A DNA stretch of 42,271 bases. It comes from DRVV01 sp964487415 (GTDB lineage: Archaea > Thermoproteota > Bathyarchaeia > Bathyarchaeales > Bathycorpusculaceae). Of the stretch, positions 32,325 through 40,308 are shown one piece after another. The stretch is from assembly GCA_964487415.1 (NCBI GenBank), contig CAZAPQ010000091.1:1-42271 (forward strand), read 5' to 3'. The translations under genes were made by a program, and so were the position numbers. Each line of letters starts with the position of its first letter. The first letter of the stretch is position 1. Under the pieces are notes generated by a model that ran no database searches, had not been told where the DNA came from, and saw only the letters and a list, made by a program, of their open reading frames with translations.

Positions 32325-32708
32325 ATGGATATACTTTCAAATGGATTAACAACAATTTGGAACAACGAACTGCGCAACAAAAGGGAGTGTATTATCAGCC
32401 CAGCCTCTAAGCTTCTGGGTAAGGTATTGAGGGTTATGCAGTTGAACGGTTATATTGGAGAGTTCGAGTTTATAGATGATGGTCGTACTGGAAAATTTAA
32501 AGTCCAACTTTTGGGCAGGATAAATAGGTGCGGAGCCGTTAGGCCTCGTTTCGCAGTTAGGTCCGATGAAATAGGGTTGTGGGAGAAAAAGTTTCTACCA
32601 TCAAGAGAGATGGGAATACTAATAATCTCCACCTCATATGGAGTTTTCTCCCACAGGGAAGCTAAAGAAAAGAAAATTGGAGGCCGCCTCCTAGCATTCG
32701 TATATTAG
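32325..32708 (+). CDS. rps8: small-subunit ribosomal protein uS8
   Basis: uS8 binds helix 21 of 16S rRNA during early 30S assembly. The 127-residue product has LSNGLTTIWNNELRNKRECI, ASKLLGKVLRVMQLNGYIGE, INRCGAVRPRF and a final STSYGVFSHREAKEKKIGGRLLAF segment. This is a normal archaeal uS8 in its usual place. Confidence 0.97.
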   Translation: MDILSNGLTTIWNNELRNKRECIISPASKLLGKVLRVMQLNGYIGEFEFIDDGRTGKFKVQLLGRINRCGAVRPRFAVRSDEIGLWEKKFLPSREMGILIISTSYGVFSHREAKEKKIGGRLLAFVY

Positions 32709-32724
32709 AGGGTGTGAGTGTAGG

Positions 32725-33276
32725 ATGCGCGCTATTGAGGTCTCAAAGGTTATTAAAGTTCCAGATGATGTGGAGGCAATCTTGGAGGGGCGGAAAATAA
32801 CAATTAAAGGGGTAAAAGGAACATTAATAAGGGATTTTTCCAAAGCTCCGGTTTCCATAGAGATGGATGGTAAGAACATAAAAATTTGGGCTAATTGGCC
32901 AAGCAAGAGGGAAAGCGCTATTGTAGGAACTGTCTGTGCCCATATCAATAACATGATTGTGGGAGTTAGGGAGGGTTTCACATATAAGCTGAAAATAGTT
33001 TTCTCTCACTTCCCAATTTCCGTTAAGGTTGATGAGAAAAATAAGATAATCCTTATCGAGAACTTCACTGGCGAGCGTGCTCCAAGAAAAGCGAAGATCA
33101 TGGGTGATGCTAAAGTTAAAGTCGTAGGCGATGATGTGATAGTCCAAGGGATCAACATCGAAGAAGTCAGTCAAACAGCCGCAAACATAGAGCAAGCGAC
33201 CAAAATCAAAAGGAAGGACCCCCGCATCTTCTTAGACGGAATATATCTATACGAGCGAAGAGAGGGTATGGACTGA
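32725..33276 (+). CDS. rpl6: large-subunit ribosomal protein uL6
   Basis: uL6 lies near the GTPase centre. The 183-residue product has two repeats of the L6 fold, with KITIKGVKGTLIRDFSKAPV, NMIVGVREGFTYKLKIVFSHFP, ENFTGERAPRKAKIMGD and the end DGIYLYERREGMD. It starts with ATG after GTGTAGG and ends one base before eL32. Confidence 0.97.
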   Translation: MRAIEVSKVIKVPDDVEAILEGRKITIKGVKGTLIRDFSKAPVSIEMDGKNIKIWANWPSKRESAIVGTVCAHINNMIVGVREGFTYKLKIVFSHFPISVKVDEKNKIILIENFTGERAPRKAKIMGDAKVKVVGDDVIVQGINIEEVSQTAANIEQATKIKRKDPRIFLDGIYLYERREGMD

Positions 33277-33277
33277 A

Positions 33278-33814
33278 ATGAGCGAAAAGGATAAGGTAAA
33301 CGTAGAAAAAGCCTTGCTTTTAAGGAGCAGAATAAAAAGCAAAAAGCCCAACTTCGTTCGACATGAAAGCTGGCGCTATGTTAGGTTGAAGGAGAATTGG
33401 CGCAGGCCAAAAGGCATTGACAACAAGATGAGGCGAAAAGTTAAAGGCTGGCCTCAAACAGTAAGTGTCGGTTACCGTGGCCCAAAGACGGCTAGGAACT
33501 TGCATCCCTCTGGCTACGAAGAAGTTCTAGTGTATAATATTAAGGACCTTGAAAGAGTGGATAATGAAAGCCAAGCTGTGCGGATTGCTCATACCGTTGG
33601 GAAAAAAACTAGGTTGCAGATTCTTGCGGCAGCGAAAGAACAAGGCATATTCATTCTAAATCCTGGGGAGATGGGAAAAGGAAAGCTTGAAAAAGTTAAG
33701 GAGGAAGCTAAAGAAGAACCTGCGGAAATTAAAGAGGCTGAAGCAGATAAAATTGAGACGTCGGAAAAGCAGCAAAGTAGGAAGGTTAAAAAGAAGCAAG
33801 AGGGTGGGAAATGA
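33278..33814 (+). CDS. rpl32e: large-subunit ribosomal protein eL32 with charged tail
   Basis: eL32 is shared with eukaryotes. The core has RIKSKKPNFVRHESWRYVRLKENWRRPKGIDNK (33320-33425) and TVSVGYRGPKTARNLHPSGYE. After about residue 130 a Lys/Glu-rich tail of ~45 residues (EKVKEEAKEEPAEIKEAEAD and on) extends the protein to 178, longer than the usual 120-140. Its stop overlaps the eL19 ATG by four bases. Confidence 0.95.
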   Translation: MSEKDKVNVEKALLLRSRIKSKKPNFVRHESWRYVRLKENWRRPKGIDNKMRRKVKGWPQTVSVGYRGPKTARNLHPSGYEEVLVYNIKDLERVDNESQAVRIAHTVGKKTRLQILAAAKEQGIFILNPGEMGKGKLEKVKEEAKEEPAEIKEAEADKIETSEKQQSRKVKKKQEGGK

Positions 33815-34260
33815 CAAATCTTAGAAATCAGCGTCGTTTGGCGTCAGAGATACTTAAGGTTGGCGAGGATAGGGTTTGGATAGACCCTAATAGGGTTGAT
33901 GATGTTGAAGCTGCAATAACCCGTGATGATATAAAGAAGCTGATCCATGAAGGGGTGATTAAACCATTAAAAGAGAAGGGTGTAAGCCGAGCGAGGGCTA
34001 GAATAATCCATAAAAAGAAGGGACTGAGACGCGGGGCTGGAAGTAGAAGCGGCGCAGCAGGGGCAAGATTTTCTAAAAAGGAGGCTTGGATGCTTAGAAT
34101 TCGCGCCATAAGGAAGAAGCTTCGAGAATTGAAAATGAATAAAATTATAAGCGAGAACGCCTACCGAAAACTTTACGTCATGGCGAAGAGTGGGCGATTT
34201 TCATCCGTAGCCGATTTGGAACGCTACCTGAAGGCCCATGATCTTTGGAGGAAGCGTTGA
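33811..34260 (+). CDS. rpl19e: large-subunit ribosomal protein eL19
   Basis: The product is a 149-residue helical protein of the archaeal/eukaryal large subunit: LRNQRRLASEILKVGEDRVWIDP, then HKKKGLRRGAGSRSGAAGAR, the exposed basic helix, and FSSVADLERYLKAHDLW. It overlaps eL32 (ATGA) and shares one base with the uL18 start. Confidence 0.96.
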   Translation: MTNLRNQRRLASEILKVGEDRVWIDPNRVDDVEAAITRDDIKKLIHEGVIKPLKEKGVSRARARIIHKKKGLRRGAGSRSGAAGARFSKKEAWMLRIRAIRKKLRELKMNKIISENAYRKLYVMAKSGRFSSVADLERYLKAHDLWRKR

Positions 34261-34874
34261 TGGCTAAAAATGCTAGGTATTGTGTGCCATATCGTAGGAA
34301 AAGAGAAGGAAAAACTAACTATAGAAAAAGGAAAGCTCTGGTCATATCTGGAAAGCTGCGCCTTATAGTTCGTGGCTCGCTTAAGAATATTATTGTGCAG
34401 GTTGCTGAAGCCAAACCTGAAGGTGACATTATTTTGGTTTCAGCCCACAGCCGAGAACTTTACAGGAAATTTGGGTGGAAGGCGCCCAGGGGGAACCTTC
34501 CTGCAGCCTATCTGACAGGGCTTTTGTGCGGGCTAAGAGCCATTTCCCAAGGTGTAAATGAGGCAATTTTAGACATAGGGCTTCACTCACCATCTAAGGG
34601 TTCAAGGGTTTTCGCTGTTCTAAAAGGATTTCTAGATGCTGGTGTTAAAGTTCCCCATAGTGAAGATATTTTGCCTCTTGAATCAAGGATAAGGGGTGAG
34701 CATATAGTTCAATATGCAAAAATATTGTCATCAAATCAGGAAAAGTATGCTTCCGCTTTCTCAGAGTATCTGAAGAACAATATTCACCCCGAAAATCTGC
34801 CTGAACACTTTGAAGAGGTTAAAGAGGCAATAATAGCTGCATTCAAGTCTGGAGGTAAGAGTAATGGAGGCTGA
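34260..34874 (+). CDS. rpl18: large-subunit ribosomal protein uL18
   Basis: uL18 binds 5S rRNA. The 204-residue product begins AKNARYCVPYRRKREGKTNYRKRKAL and has NIIVQVAEAKPEGDIILVSAHSRELYRKFGWKAPRGN, the archaeal pattern with a long C-terminal domain. The ATG at 34260 overlaps the eL19 stop (TGATG) and has GGAGG about 12 bases upstream; an in-frame TTG at 34245 starts on that site and is rejected. Confidence 0.95.
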   Translation: MAKNARYCVPYRRKREGKTNYRKRKALVISGKLRLIVRGSLKNIIVQVAEAKPEGDIILVSAHSRELYRKFGWKAPRGNLPAAYLTGLLCGLRAISQGVNEAILDIGLHSPSKGSRVFAVLKGFLDAGVKVPHSEDILPLESRIRGEHIVQYAKILSSNQEKYASAFSEYLKNNIHPENLPEHFEEVKEAIIAAFKSGGKSNGG

Positions 34875-35505
34875 AAGAGACAAGTCTAAAAGCCTAGAGG
34901 GATGGATCCCTAGAACAAGGCTTGGAAGACTTGTTCAGGAAGGCAAGATAACATCCATAGAGGAGATCTTTGTGGAAGGTCTGCCGATACAGGAACCCCA
35001 AATTGTTGATGCTTTGCTACCTGACTTACAGGAGGAAGTTATAAACGTAAATCTTGTACAAAAGCAAACCGATGCTGGAGAAAGGTCAAGATTCAAGGCT
35101 ATAGTGGCTGTTGGAAATAGGGATGGTTATCTAGGCTTAGGATCTGATAAAGCCAGCCAAGTTCGAACGGCAATAGAGAAGGCAGCTGCCAATGCTAGAC
35201 TTAACCTCATTCCGATAAGACGTGGCTGCGGAAGTTGGGAATGCGGTTGTGGAAAACCCCACTCTGTACCATTCCAAGTGGAGGGAAAATGCGGCGGAGT
35301 GAGGGTGGTTATCGTCCCAGGGCCAAGAGGCTTAGGCCTTGTGGCCAGCGAGGTTGCGAAGGTAATACTTGGACTTGCGGGAATAAAGGACAGCTGGACT
35401 AGAAGCTTCGGCTCCACTAGGACTGTTCCATCCTTTGCTTATGCCGTTTTTGACGCTCTAAAGAAAACCTATAACATAATAACACCAATGGATTGGGTGA
35501 AATAA
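34864..35505 (+). CDS. rps5: small-subunit ribosomal protein uS5
   Basis: uS5 affects decoding accuracy. The 213-residue archaeal form has RLGRLVQEGKITSIEEIF, FKAIVAVGNRDGYLGLGSDKA, LNLIPIRRGCGSWECGCGKPH and VPGPRGLGLVASEVAKVILGLAGIKD-type sequence, all conserved. It overlaps uL18 by 11 bases and adjoins uL30 directly. Confidence 0.97.
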   Translation: MEAERDKSKSLEGWIPRTRLGRLVQEGKITSIEEIFVEGLPIQEPQIVDALLPDLQEEVINVNLVQKQTDAGERSRFKAIVAVGNRDGYLGLGSDKASQVRTAIEKAAANARLNLIPIRRGCGSWECGCGKPHSVPFQVEGKCGGVRVVIVPGPRGLGLVASEVAKVILGLAGIKDSWTRSFGSTRTVPSFAYAVFDALKKTYNIITPMDWVK

Positions 35506-35997
35506 TTGACAGAAGATGCAGCAATGGAACGCAGGTGTATTGCAGCTGTCAGGATCCGCGGGGTTATAAGTGCACCATTGGAAGTCAGGGAAACCCTTCG
35601 AATGTTAAATCTGAAGAAGAATAATTATGCTGTTCTGATAGATAATAGACCATCATTTCTTGGAATGCTAAGGACGGTGCAGAATTTTATTACATGGGGT
35701 GAGCCATCAAAAGAGATTGCGGCCCTCCTTATAAAAGAAAGGGGACGTCTTGCAGGAAACAAAAAAATAACTGATGAATATGCTAAAAAGGTTGGATTTA
35801 ATTCTCTTGATGAACTTGCAGAAGCTGTATGCTCCTGCAAAGTTGAATATTGGAAGCTTCCAGATATACAGCCATATTTCAGGCTGCACCCCCCAAGCGG
35901 CGGCTTCAAAGGAAAAGTAAAGAGGAGTTATGGAAGTGGAGGCGAACTGGGATATAGGGGCGAAAAAATCAACTTCCTTTTGAAACAGATGATTTAG
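35506..35997 (+). CDS. rpl30: large-subunit ribosomal protein uL30, archaeal long form
   Basis: The 163-residue product has the L30 domain IAAVRIRGVISAPLEVRETLRML, DNRPSFLGMLRTVQNFITWGE, and the archaeal C-terminal extension with FRLHPPSGGFKGKVKRSYGSGGELG. The TTG at 35506 follows GGGTGA at good distance; the ATG at 35524 is the alternative. It is the last gene of the first ribosomal block: the next 109 bases are non-coding and the next gene is not ribosomal. Confidence 0.95.
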   Translation: MTEDAAMERRCIAAVRIRGVISAPLEVRETLRMLNLKKNNYAVLIDNRPSFLGMLRTVQNFITWGEPSKEIAALLIKERGRLAGNKKITDEYAKKVGFNSLDELAEAVCSCKVEYWKLPDIQPYFRLHPPSGGFKGKVKRSYGSGGELGYRGEKINFLLKQMI

Positions 35998-36055
35998 TTC
36001 AAAAATTGAATGCGCTATTCATACTGCCATTATAAGCTTTTCTATTTAGGGGGCC

Positions 36056-36075
36056 GATACCTTTTATAGCAAGTT
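36056..36075 (+). promoter_or_regulatory. internal TATA box before the Hsp20-like gene
   Basis: GATACCTTTTATAGCAAG contains a good TATA element about 40 bases before the ATG at 36107. A second candidate, CCATTATAAGC (36028-36038), lies further upstream. Either would restart transcription within the ribosomal operon, which has no other gap of this size. Confidence 0.5.
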
Positions 36076-36106
36076 TGGAAATGCCTTTGTAAGAGGGCAA
36101 TTGGAG

Positions 36107-36538
36107 ATGAAATGGCGAAAAAGCGATAAACGTCCAAGGTGGTTAGACACGCGGAGTAGACCTAATGTAACTAAAAGCGGAAAATTATACAGAGTCCGGA
36201 ACAAAAATTTAAGAGCAAAACATAATTTAAGCTCAAATTCCTTGCGGAAATCATTGTTGAAAGAACCTGAACCCCTTATAGATATATTCCAGAACGGCGA
36301 TAATATAATGGTGGTTGCTGAACTTAAAGGTTTCAGAAAGGAAAACATAAAAGCTCGTGTTGAAAAGAGGCGGCTAGTTCTATCAGCAAATGCTCATGGT
36401 CGCAGCTACCATAAAATTTTAAGTCTCCCAAAAGCTGTGGTTCCGGAGTCAATGCGTATGGCGTATAAAAATGGAGTTGTTGAAATAATTCTTAAAAAAG
36501 CTATAGAGGCAAAAGCTATAAAAGAACTGGCTGGTTGA
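36107..36538 (+). CDS. Hsp20/alpha-crystallin-like protein with basic N-terminus, inside the ribosomal operon
   Basis: The 143-residue product has two parts. Residues ~1-50 are very basic and look disordered (KWRKSDKRPRWLDTRSRPNV and on). Residues ~55-143 follow the alpha-crystallin pattern: NIMVVAELKGFRKENIKARVE, RLVLSANAHGRSYHKILSLPK and NGVVEIILKK, equivalent to the sHSP strands that form dimers. The usual C-terminal I-x-I anchor is not visible. The ATG at 36107 has AGAGGG upstream. The gene sits between uL30 and uL15, normally neighbours, and ends six bases before uL15. The basic arm and position suggest a ribosome-linked chaperone, which is inference. Confidence 0.82.
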   Translation: MKWRKSDKRPRWLDTRSRPNVTKSGKLYRVRNKNLRAKHNLSSNSLRKSLLKEPEPLIDIFQNGDNIMVVAELKGFRKENIKARVEKRRLVLSANAHGRSYHKILSLPKAVVPESMRMAYKNGVVEIILKKAIEAKAIKELAG

Positions 36539-36543
36539 ATATA

Positions 36544-36981
36544 ATGCCCCATAGTAAAAGGAAAATCAGGAAAAAGCGAGGATCAAGGACATGCGGCTAC
36601 GGCAGAGTAGGTCAGCATCGGAAGTCTGGATCTAAAGGATATCGAAGGGCTGGACGCCACAAGCATGGCTGGTCGTATGTAATAACATATGAGCCTGACT
36701 ATTTTGGAAAGGATGGTTTTACCTCTCCGCGAAGTCTCAGAATGGAATGCAGAGTTATAAATGTCGGCAAACTTGATGAAATGGCTGAAAAACTTCAGGC
36801 AAAAGTGGAAAACGGAAAAATTTTCATAGATTTAGAGTCTCTGGGATATACTAAACTTCTTGGGGGAGGGAACATTACAAAGCCTTTGATTGTAAAAGTG
36901 GCGGCGTGTTCAAAGTCCGCTGCAGAAAAAGTGGAAGAGGCTGGAGGACAAGTTATAATAGCATCAAAGATCAGGGAGTAA
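36544..36981 (+). CDS. rpl15: large-subunit ribosomal protein uL15
   Basis: The 145-residue product has the glycine- and basic-rich N-terminus SKRKIRKKRGSRTCGYGRVG, HRKSGSKGYRRAGRHKHGWS, and a C-terminal domain with GYTKLLGGGNITKPLIVKVAACSKSA. The ATG at 36544 gives the family N-terminus MPHSKRK; the TTG three codons earlier would overlap the preceding stop. It precedes secY by nine bases. Confidence 0.96.
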   Translation: MPHSKRKIRKKRGSRTCGYGRVGQHRKSGSKGYRRAGRHKHGWSYVITYEPDYFGKDGFTSPRSLRMECRVINVGKLDEMAEKLQAKVENGKIFIDLESLGYTKLLGGGNITKPLIVKVAACSKSAAEKVEEAGGQVIIASKIRE

Positions 36982-36990
36982 TAATAGCTA

Positions 36991-38409
36991 ATGGCTGGAA
37001 GATTTCTAAATTTTTTCAAGCCCATATCCAGTTTTGTTCCTGAGGTTAAGGCCCCCGAGCGGAAAGTGAGTTTTAATGAGAAGATTTTCTGGACGGCAAT
37101 AGCCCTTATAATATACCTTGTCATGTCTAGCAACGCTTGCCGCCTTTATGGGATTCCATCTCAAGTGCAAGAACAGCTTGCTCCGTTGAGAATAATTTTC
37201 GCTTCAACTCGAGGCACCCTAATGGAGCTTGGCATAGGTCCTATCGTTACAGCAGGCCTTATATTGCAGCTTCTTGCTGGTTCAGCCATAATTGAATGTG
37301 ATATGTCTAAAGCCGAAGATAGAGCTCTTTTCACGGCTGCAAGCAAGGTTCTTGCATTAATCCTTACAGGAGTTCAAGCGTCCGCCTACATAATTAGCGG
37401 CATGTATGGCACTTTACCAGGCCCCACAGCTGTAATAGTTTTTCTGCAGCTTTTGGCCGCTGGAATGATTGTAATGCTCTTAGATGAGCTCATTCAGAAG
37501 GGTTGGGGACTAGGAAGCGGAATAAGTCTCTTCATTATGGCAGGAGTTGCTCAGCAAATATTTCTTGAATGCTTCTATCCTTCCCCACCTGTGGATGAAT
37601 ACGGAAGTTCAGGCTTATTCGTAGCCTTAGCTCAGACTTTAATGAGCGGGAAGCCTGTGACCGGTCTGCTGCTAAGGGGCAGCTACCCATCAATCATAGG
37701 CTTCGTCTCAACAATCATTGTCTTCCTTGCAATAATATACCTCGAAGGTGTTAGGGTTGAGCTTCCTCTATCCTATGCAAGTTATAGAGGTTTTAGAAGC
37801 CGCTATCCAATAAAATTATTATATGTCTCAAACCTTCCTGTAATATTTGCTTCAGCCCTCTTCGCTAATATATACTTCTTTTCATATATCCTTTGGAGTC
37901 AGCCATGGGGTAAAGACAACTTTTGGGTCAATCTTCTAGGGTCCTATAAACCTGAAGGAACACAATATGTACCCGCTGGTGGACTGGTTTATTATGTAAC
38001 CTCACCGGGAAATCTTTTGAATGTTATGGCGGACCCCATAAGAGCCATTGTTTATCTGCTGATTTTGATAGGTTTCTGTGTTGTTTTTTCACTTACATGG
38101 CTTGAAGTAGGCGGTTTGGGACCATCAACAGTTGCCAAGCAGCTTATAGATGCTGGGATGCAGATCCCAGGGTATAGACGCTCAGGCAAAGCCGTTGAGA
38201 CAATCCTTAAGCGTTATATTCCGCCTGTAACAGTTCTAGGCGGAATTATAGTTGGGCTAATTGCTGGTCTTTCAGATTTCCTTGGGGTATTCGGGTCTGG
38301 AATAGGCATACTCCTAACGGTCGGCATCATATATCAGTACTATGAAATATTGTTGCGTGAGAGGGCTGCTGAGATGTATCCAGCTTTTAGGAGAATTTTT
38401 GGCGAATAG
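36991..38409 (+). CDS. secY: protein translocase channel subunit SecY
   Basis: SecY forms the channel for secreted and membrane proteins, with SecE and Sec-beta encoded elsewhere. The 472-residue product has about ten transmembrane helices, the plug and lateral gate helices, and family elements such as LGIGPIVTAGLILQLLAGSA, GWGLGSGISLFIMAGVAQQIF, GVRVELPLSYASYRGFRSRYPIKLLYVSNLPVIFA (37744-37850) and IPGYRRSGKAVETILKRYIP. It is in its standard place after uL15. Confidence 0.97.
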   Translation: MAGRFLNFFKPISSFVPEVKAPERKVSFNEKIFWTAIALIIYLVMSSNACRLYGIPSQVQEQLAPLRIIFASTRGTLMELGIGPIVTAGLILQLLAGSAIIECDMSKAEDRALFTAASKVLALILTGVQASAYIISGMYGTLPGPTAVIVFLQLLAAGMIVMLLDELIQKGWGLGSGISLFIMAGVAQQIFLECFYPSPPVDEYGSSGLFVALAQTLMSGKPVTGLLLRGSYPSIIGFVSTIIVFLAIIYLEGVRVELPLSYASYRGFRSRYPIKLLYVSNLPVIFASALFANIYFFSYILWSQPWGKDNFWVNLLGSYKPEGTQYVPAGGLVYYVTSPGNLLNVMADPIRAIVYLLILIGFCVVFSLTWLEVGGLGPSTVAKQLIDAGMQIPGYRRSGKAVETILKRYIPPVTVLGGIIVGLIAGLSDFLGVFGSGIGILLTVGIIYQYYEILLRERAAEMYPAFRRIFGE

Positions 38410-38479
38410 TTATACCTGTTTGATTGTTGGAAAATGGTTATTAATTTCCTTGAGAAAACTTAGGGCTGGAGATACAACA

Positions 38480-38953
38480 ATGGCTTTGGCTGAGTGGCTG
38501 TTGGCTCAAGAAGCCCCTGGGGCAACAATAACAATAATGATTGTCTGCGCAGCCGTGTCATTCTTAAACTACTCTATAAACCGTTTCCTGATAAGCCACT
38601 TCGTTGGTTGGGATCAGTACAGGAATATGCAAAAGGAAATTGCAGAATACCAATCTTTATTGAGGCAGGCGATACGCACCAACGATCGAAAACTCCTTGA
38701 AAAACTTAAAAAGAGGGAATCCACAATCGCGAGTATGCAAAGCAAGATGGCTAAGCCTCAACTATTGATGACAATAATTCCATTCATCTACATCCTCATA
38801 TGGTGGTTTGTACTTCTCCCATTTTATGGAACAAGGCCTGTGGCCTATATACCGGGAATAGGCGGTATTTCCGTTGTTTGGTGGTATTTCATGGCGTCAT
38901 TTTTATTTGGAATTTTAGCTTCACGTTTGATTGGTATAATGCCCATAGAATAA
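38480..38953 (+). CDS. EMC3/DUF106-family membrane insertase-like protein (YidC/Oxa1 superfamily)
   Basis: The 157-residue product has three hydrophobic segments (ATITIMIVCAAVSFLNYSINRF, then LLMTIIPFIYILIWWFVLLPF and SVVWWYFMASFLFGILASRLIG) separated by a charged coiled coil (LLRQAIRTNDRKLLEKLKKRES). That arrangement is the archaeal Oxa1/EMC3-like type, which helps insert membrane proteins. The ATG at 38480 with GGAG upstream is preferred over frames reaching back into secY. The adenylate kinase gene often found here between secY and this gene is absent. Confidence 0.88.
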   Translation: MALAEWLLAQEAPGATITIMIVCAAVSFLNYSINRFLISHFVGWDQYRNMQKEIAEYQSLLRQAIRTNDRKLLEKLKKRESTIASMQSKMAKPQLLMTIIPFIYILIWWFVLLPFYGTRPVAYIPGIGGISVVWWYFMASFLFGILASRLIGIMPIE

Positions 38954-38969
38954 TCGGAGGTCTTAAAAC

Positions 38970-39242
38970 ATGCCTAGTCCTCAGCTCCGAACGAGAAGTC
39001 TGAAAAGAGTTAAAGTTAGAGTCCCCGGAGGGGCGACAAAAACGCATTATAAAAGGCGAAAGGTATCAAGGGCTCTATGCGCATTCTGTAAAAAACCACT
39101 ATCTGGTTCACCGCGTTTAACACCTGCTGAGATGTGTAAACTTAACTATGCGAAAAGAAAAGTTTCGCGGCCGTATGGCGGTCAAATATGCCCAGAATGC
39201 CTAAAAACTGGGCTAAAGAGGGCCATAAGAGTTTCTGCTTAA
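38970..39242 (+). CDS. rpl34e: large-subunit ribosomal protein eL34
   Basis: The 90-residue product has RTRSLKRVKVRVPGGATKTHY, a zinc site from CAFCKKPL and CPECLKTGLKR, and SGSPRLTPAEMCKLNYAKRKVSRPYGG, the family signature. GGAGG lies upstream of the ATG. It is found behind the EMC3-like gene, as in many archaea. Confidence 0.95.
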   Translation: MPSPQLRTRSLKRVKVRVPGGATKTHYKRRKVSRALCAFCKKPLSGSPRLTPAEMCKLNYAKRKVSRPYGGQICPECLKTGLKRAIRVSA

Positions 39243-39263
39243 TGGTAATTTGGCTGGTTGCCA

Positions 39264-39860
39264 ATGTCCAGAACTGAGTCGCCCATTGTAATTTGCATCT
39301 GCGGAATGGCTGGAAGCGGTAAAAGCACACAGGCGCGGAGACTGGCACAAGTATACAACCTAGAATATTACTCAGGTGGGGAGGCATTAAAAGCCTTAGC
39401 TATAGAAAGGGGTTACAAGCCCCTTGATAAGGGTTGGTGGGAAAGCCCTGAGGGCTTATCATTTTTAGAGCTAAGGGCTAAGGACTTACAATTTGATAGA
39501 GCTGTAGACCAGAAACTCCTGGAAGTCGCCAAGCGTGGAAACGTAATCCTCGACAGCTGGACTATGCCGTGGCTTCTGAAACATGGCTTTAAAATATGGC
39601 TGGAGGCGTCAGTGCATAAAAGGGCTGAGAGGGTGGCAAAGCGGGATGGCATAAGCTTCGAAAAAGCCTTAGAAGCCCTTAAGAGCAAGGAAGAGAGGAC
39701 TAAGGCTATATACCGCGAACTTTATGGATTCAGTTTAGGTGAGGATTTCACGCCGTTTCACCTCATTTTGGACACGGAAAACTTAACAAAAGATGAAGTA
39801 TTTCAGGCTCTAACAACCGTGTTGGACAAGGTTGTCCTAGAAAATCGTTGCTTGTGTTGA
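39264..39860 (+). CDS. cmk: cytidylate kinase, archaeal type
   Basis: The enzyme phosphorylates CMP and dCMP. The 198-residue product has the P-loop CICGMAGSGKSTQARRLA, the substrate region YYSGGEALKALAIERGY, and VILDSWTMPWLL. A lid segment with KRAERVAKRDGIS, where arginines contact the phosphates, follows. The ATG at 39264 is preferred to TTG 39258. It is the last gene of the long operon; eL14 and truB, which often follow in archaea, are absent. Confidence 0.92.
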   Translation: MSRTESPIVICICGMAGSGKSTQARRLAQVYNLEYYSGGEALKALAIERGYKPLDKGWWESPEGLSFLELRAKDLQFDRAVDQKLLEVAKRGNVILDSWTMPWLLKHGFKIWLEASVHKRAERVAKRDGISFEKALEALKSKEERTKAIYRELYGFSLGEDFTPFHLILDTENLTKDEVFQALTTVLDKVVLENRCLC

Positions 39861-39875
39861 TAACTCTTTAGCTTA

Positions 39876-39890
39876 AATTTTATATTTCAA
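39876..39890 (+). promoter_or_regulatory. TATA box of the glycosyltransferase unit
   Basis: AATTTTATATTTCAA is an archaeal TATA element about 28 bases before the GTG at 39910, which predicts a message with almost no leader. It marks the start of a transcription unit separate from the ribosomal operon. Confidence 0.55.
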
Positions 39891-39909
39891 CAAATTCATA
39901 AAACTTTTT

Positions 39910-40308
39910 GTGAAAGGGGGAAGGGGGAGTTCAAGGCATTTAGTTTTAGGCTTCAGCTTAGCTTTTATTATCTGTTTTGCAGTCAGTCCCATTTTGATAA
40001 GTCGGTGTGAACTTCTTTACTCCTTTAGCGTTTCAGATTTCCTTCTAATTTTCTCTATTTTCTTGTTAAATGGATCCTTGAAAAGAAAAATCATCGTCTC
40101 TATTGTAGGCAGCATCTTAGGCTTGCTTTGGAATGTTCTCCTCCATTATTTCACTTCTTCAGTTGCAAATTTCTTCGGTTGTTCCATAGACTTCATCAGC
40201 GCGACCGTTAATCCATTATTGGGCATTCTTTGGCTGGTTTCCTTTTACCCCTTAAGTTTAACGTTTATTTGTGGTTCAGAGGGGCGAAGCAGTTCAGGTG
40301 CTTGTTGA
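39910..40308 (+). CDS. small multi-pass membrane protein, 132 residues
   Basis: From the GTG at 39910 the product has a short glycine- and arginine-rich N-terminus, then about four hydrophobic segments: HLVLGFSLAFIICFAVSPIL, DFLLIFSIFLLNG, IIVSIVGSILGLLWNVLLHY and NPLLGILWLVSFYPLSLTFI. No charged residues sit within the segments and no motif is recognisable. Its 3' end overlaps the glycosyltransferase gene by 38 bases, so the two are probably made together; a partner subunit in polysaccharide synthesis or export is plausible. Confidence 0.6.
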   Translation: MKGGRGSSRHLVLGFSLAFIICFAVSPILISRCELLYSFSVSDFLLIFSIFLLNGSLKRKIIVSIVGSILGLLWNVLLHYFTSSVANFFGCSIDFISATVNPLLGILWLVSFYPLSLTFICGSEGRSSSGAC

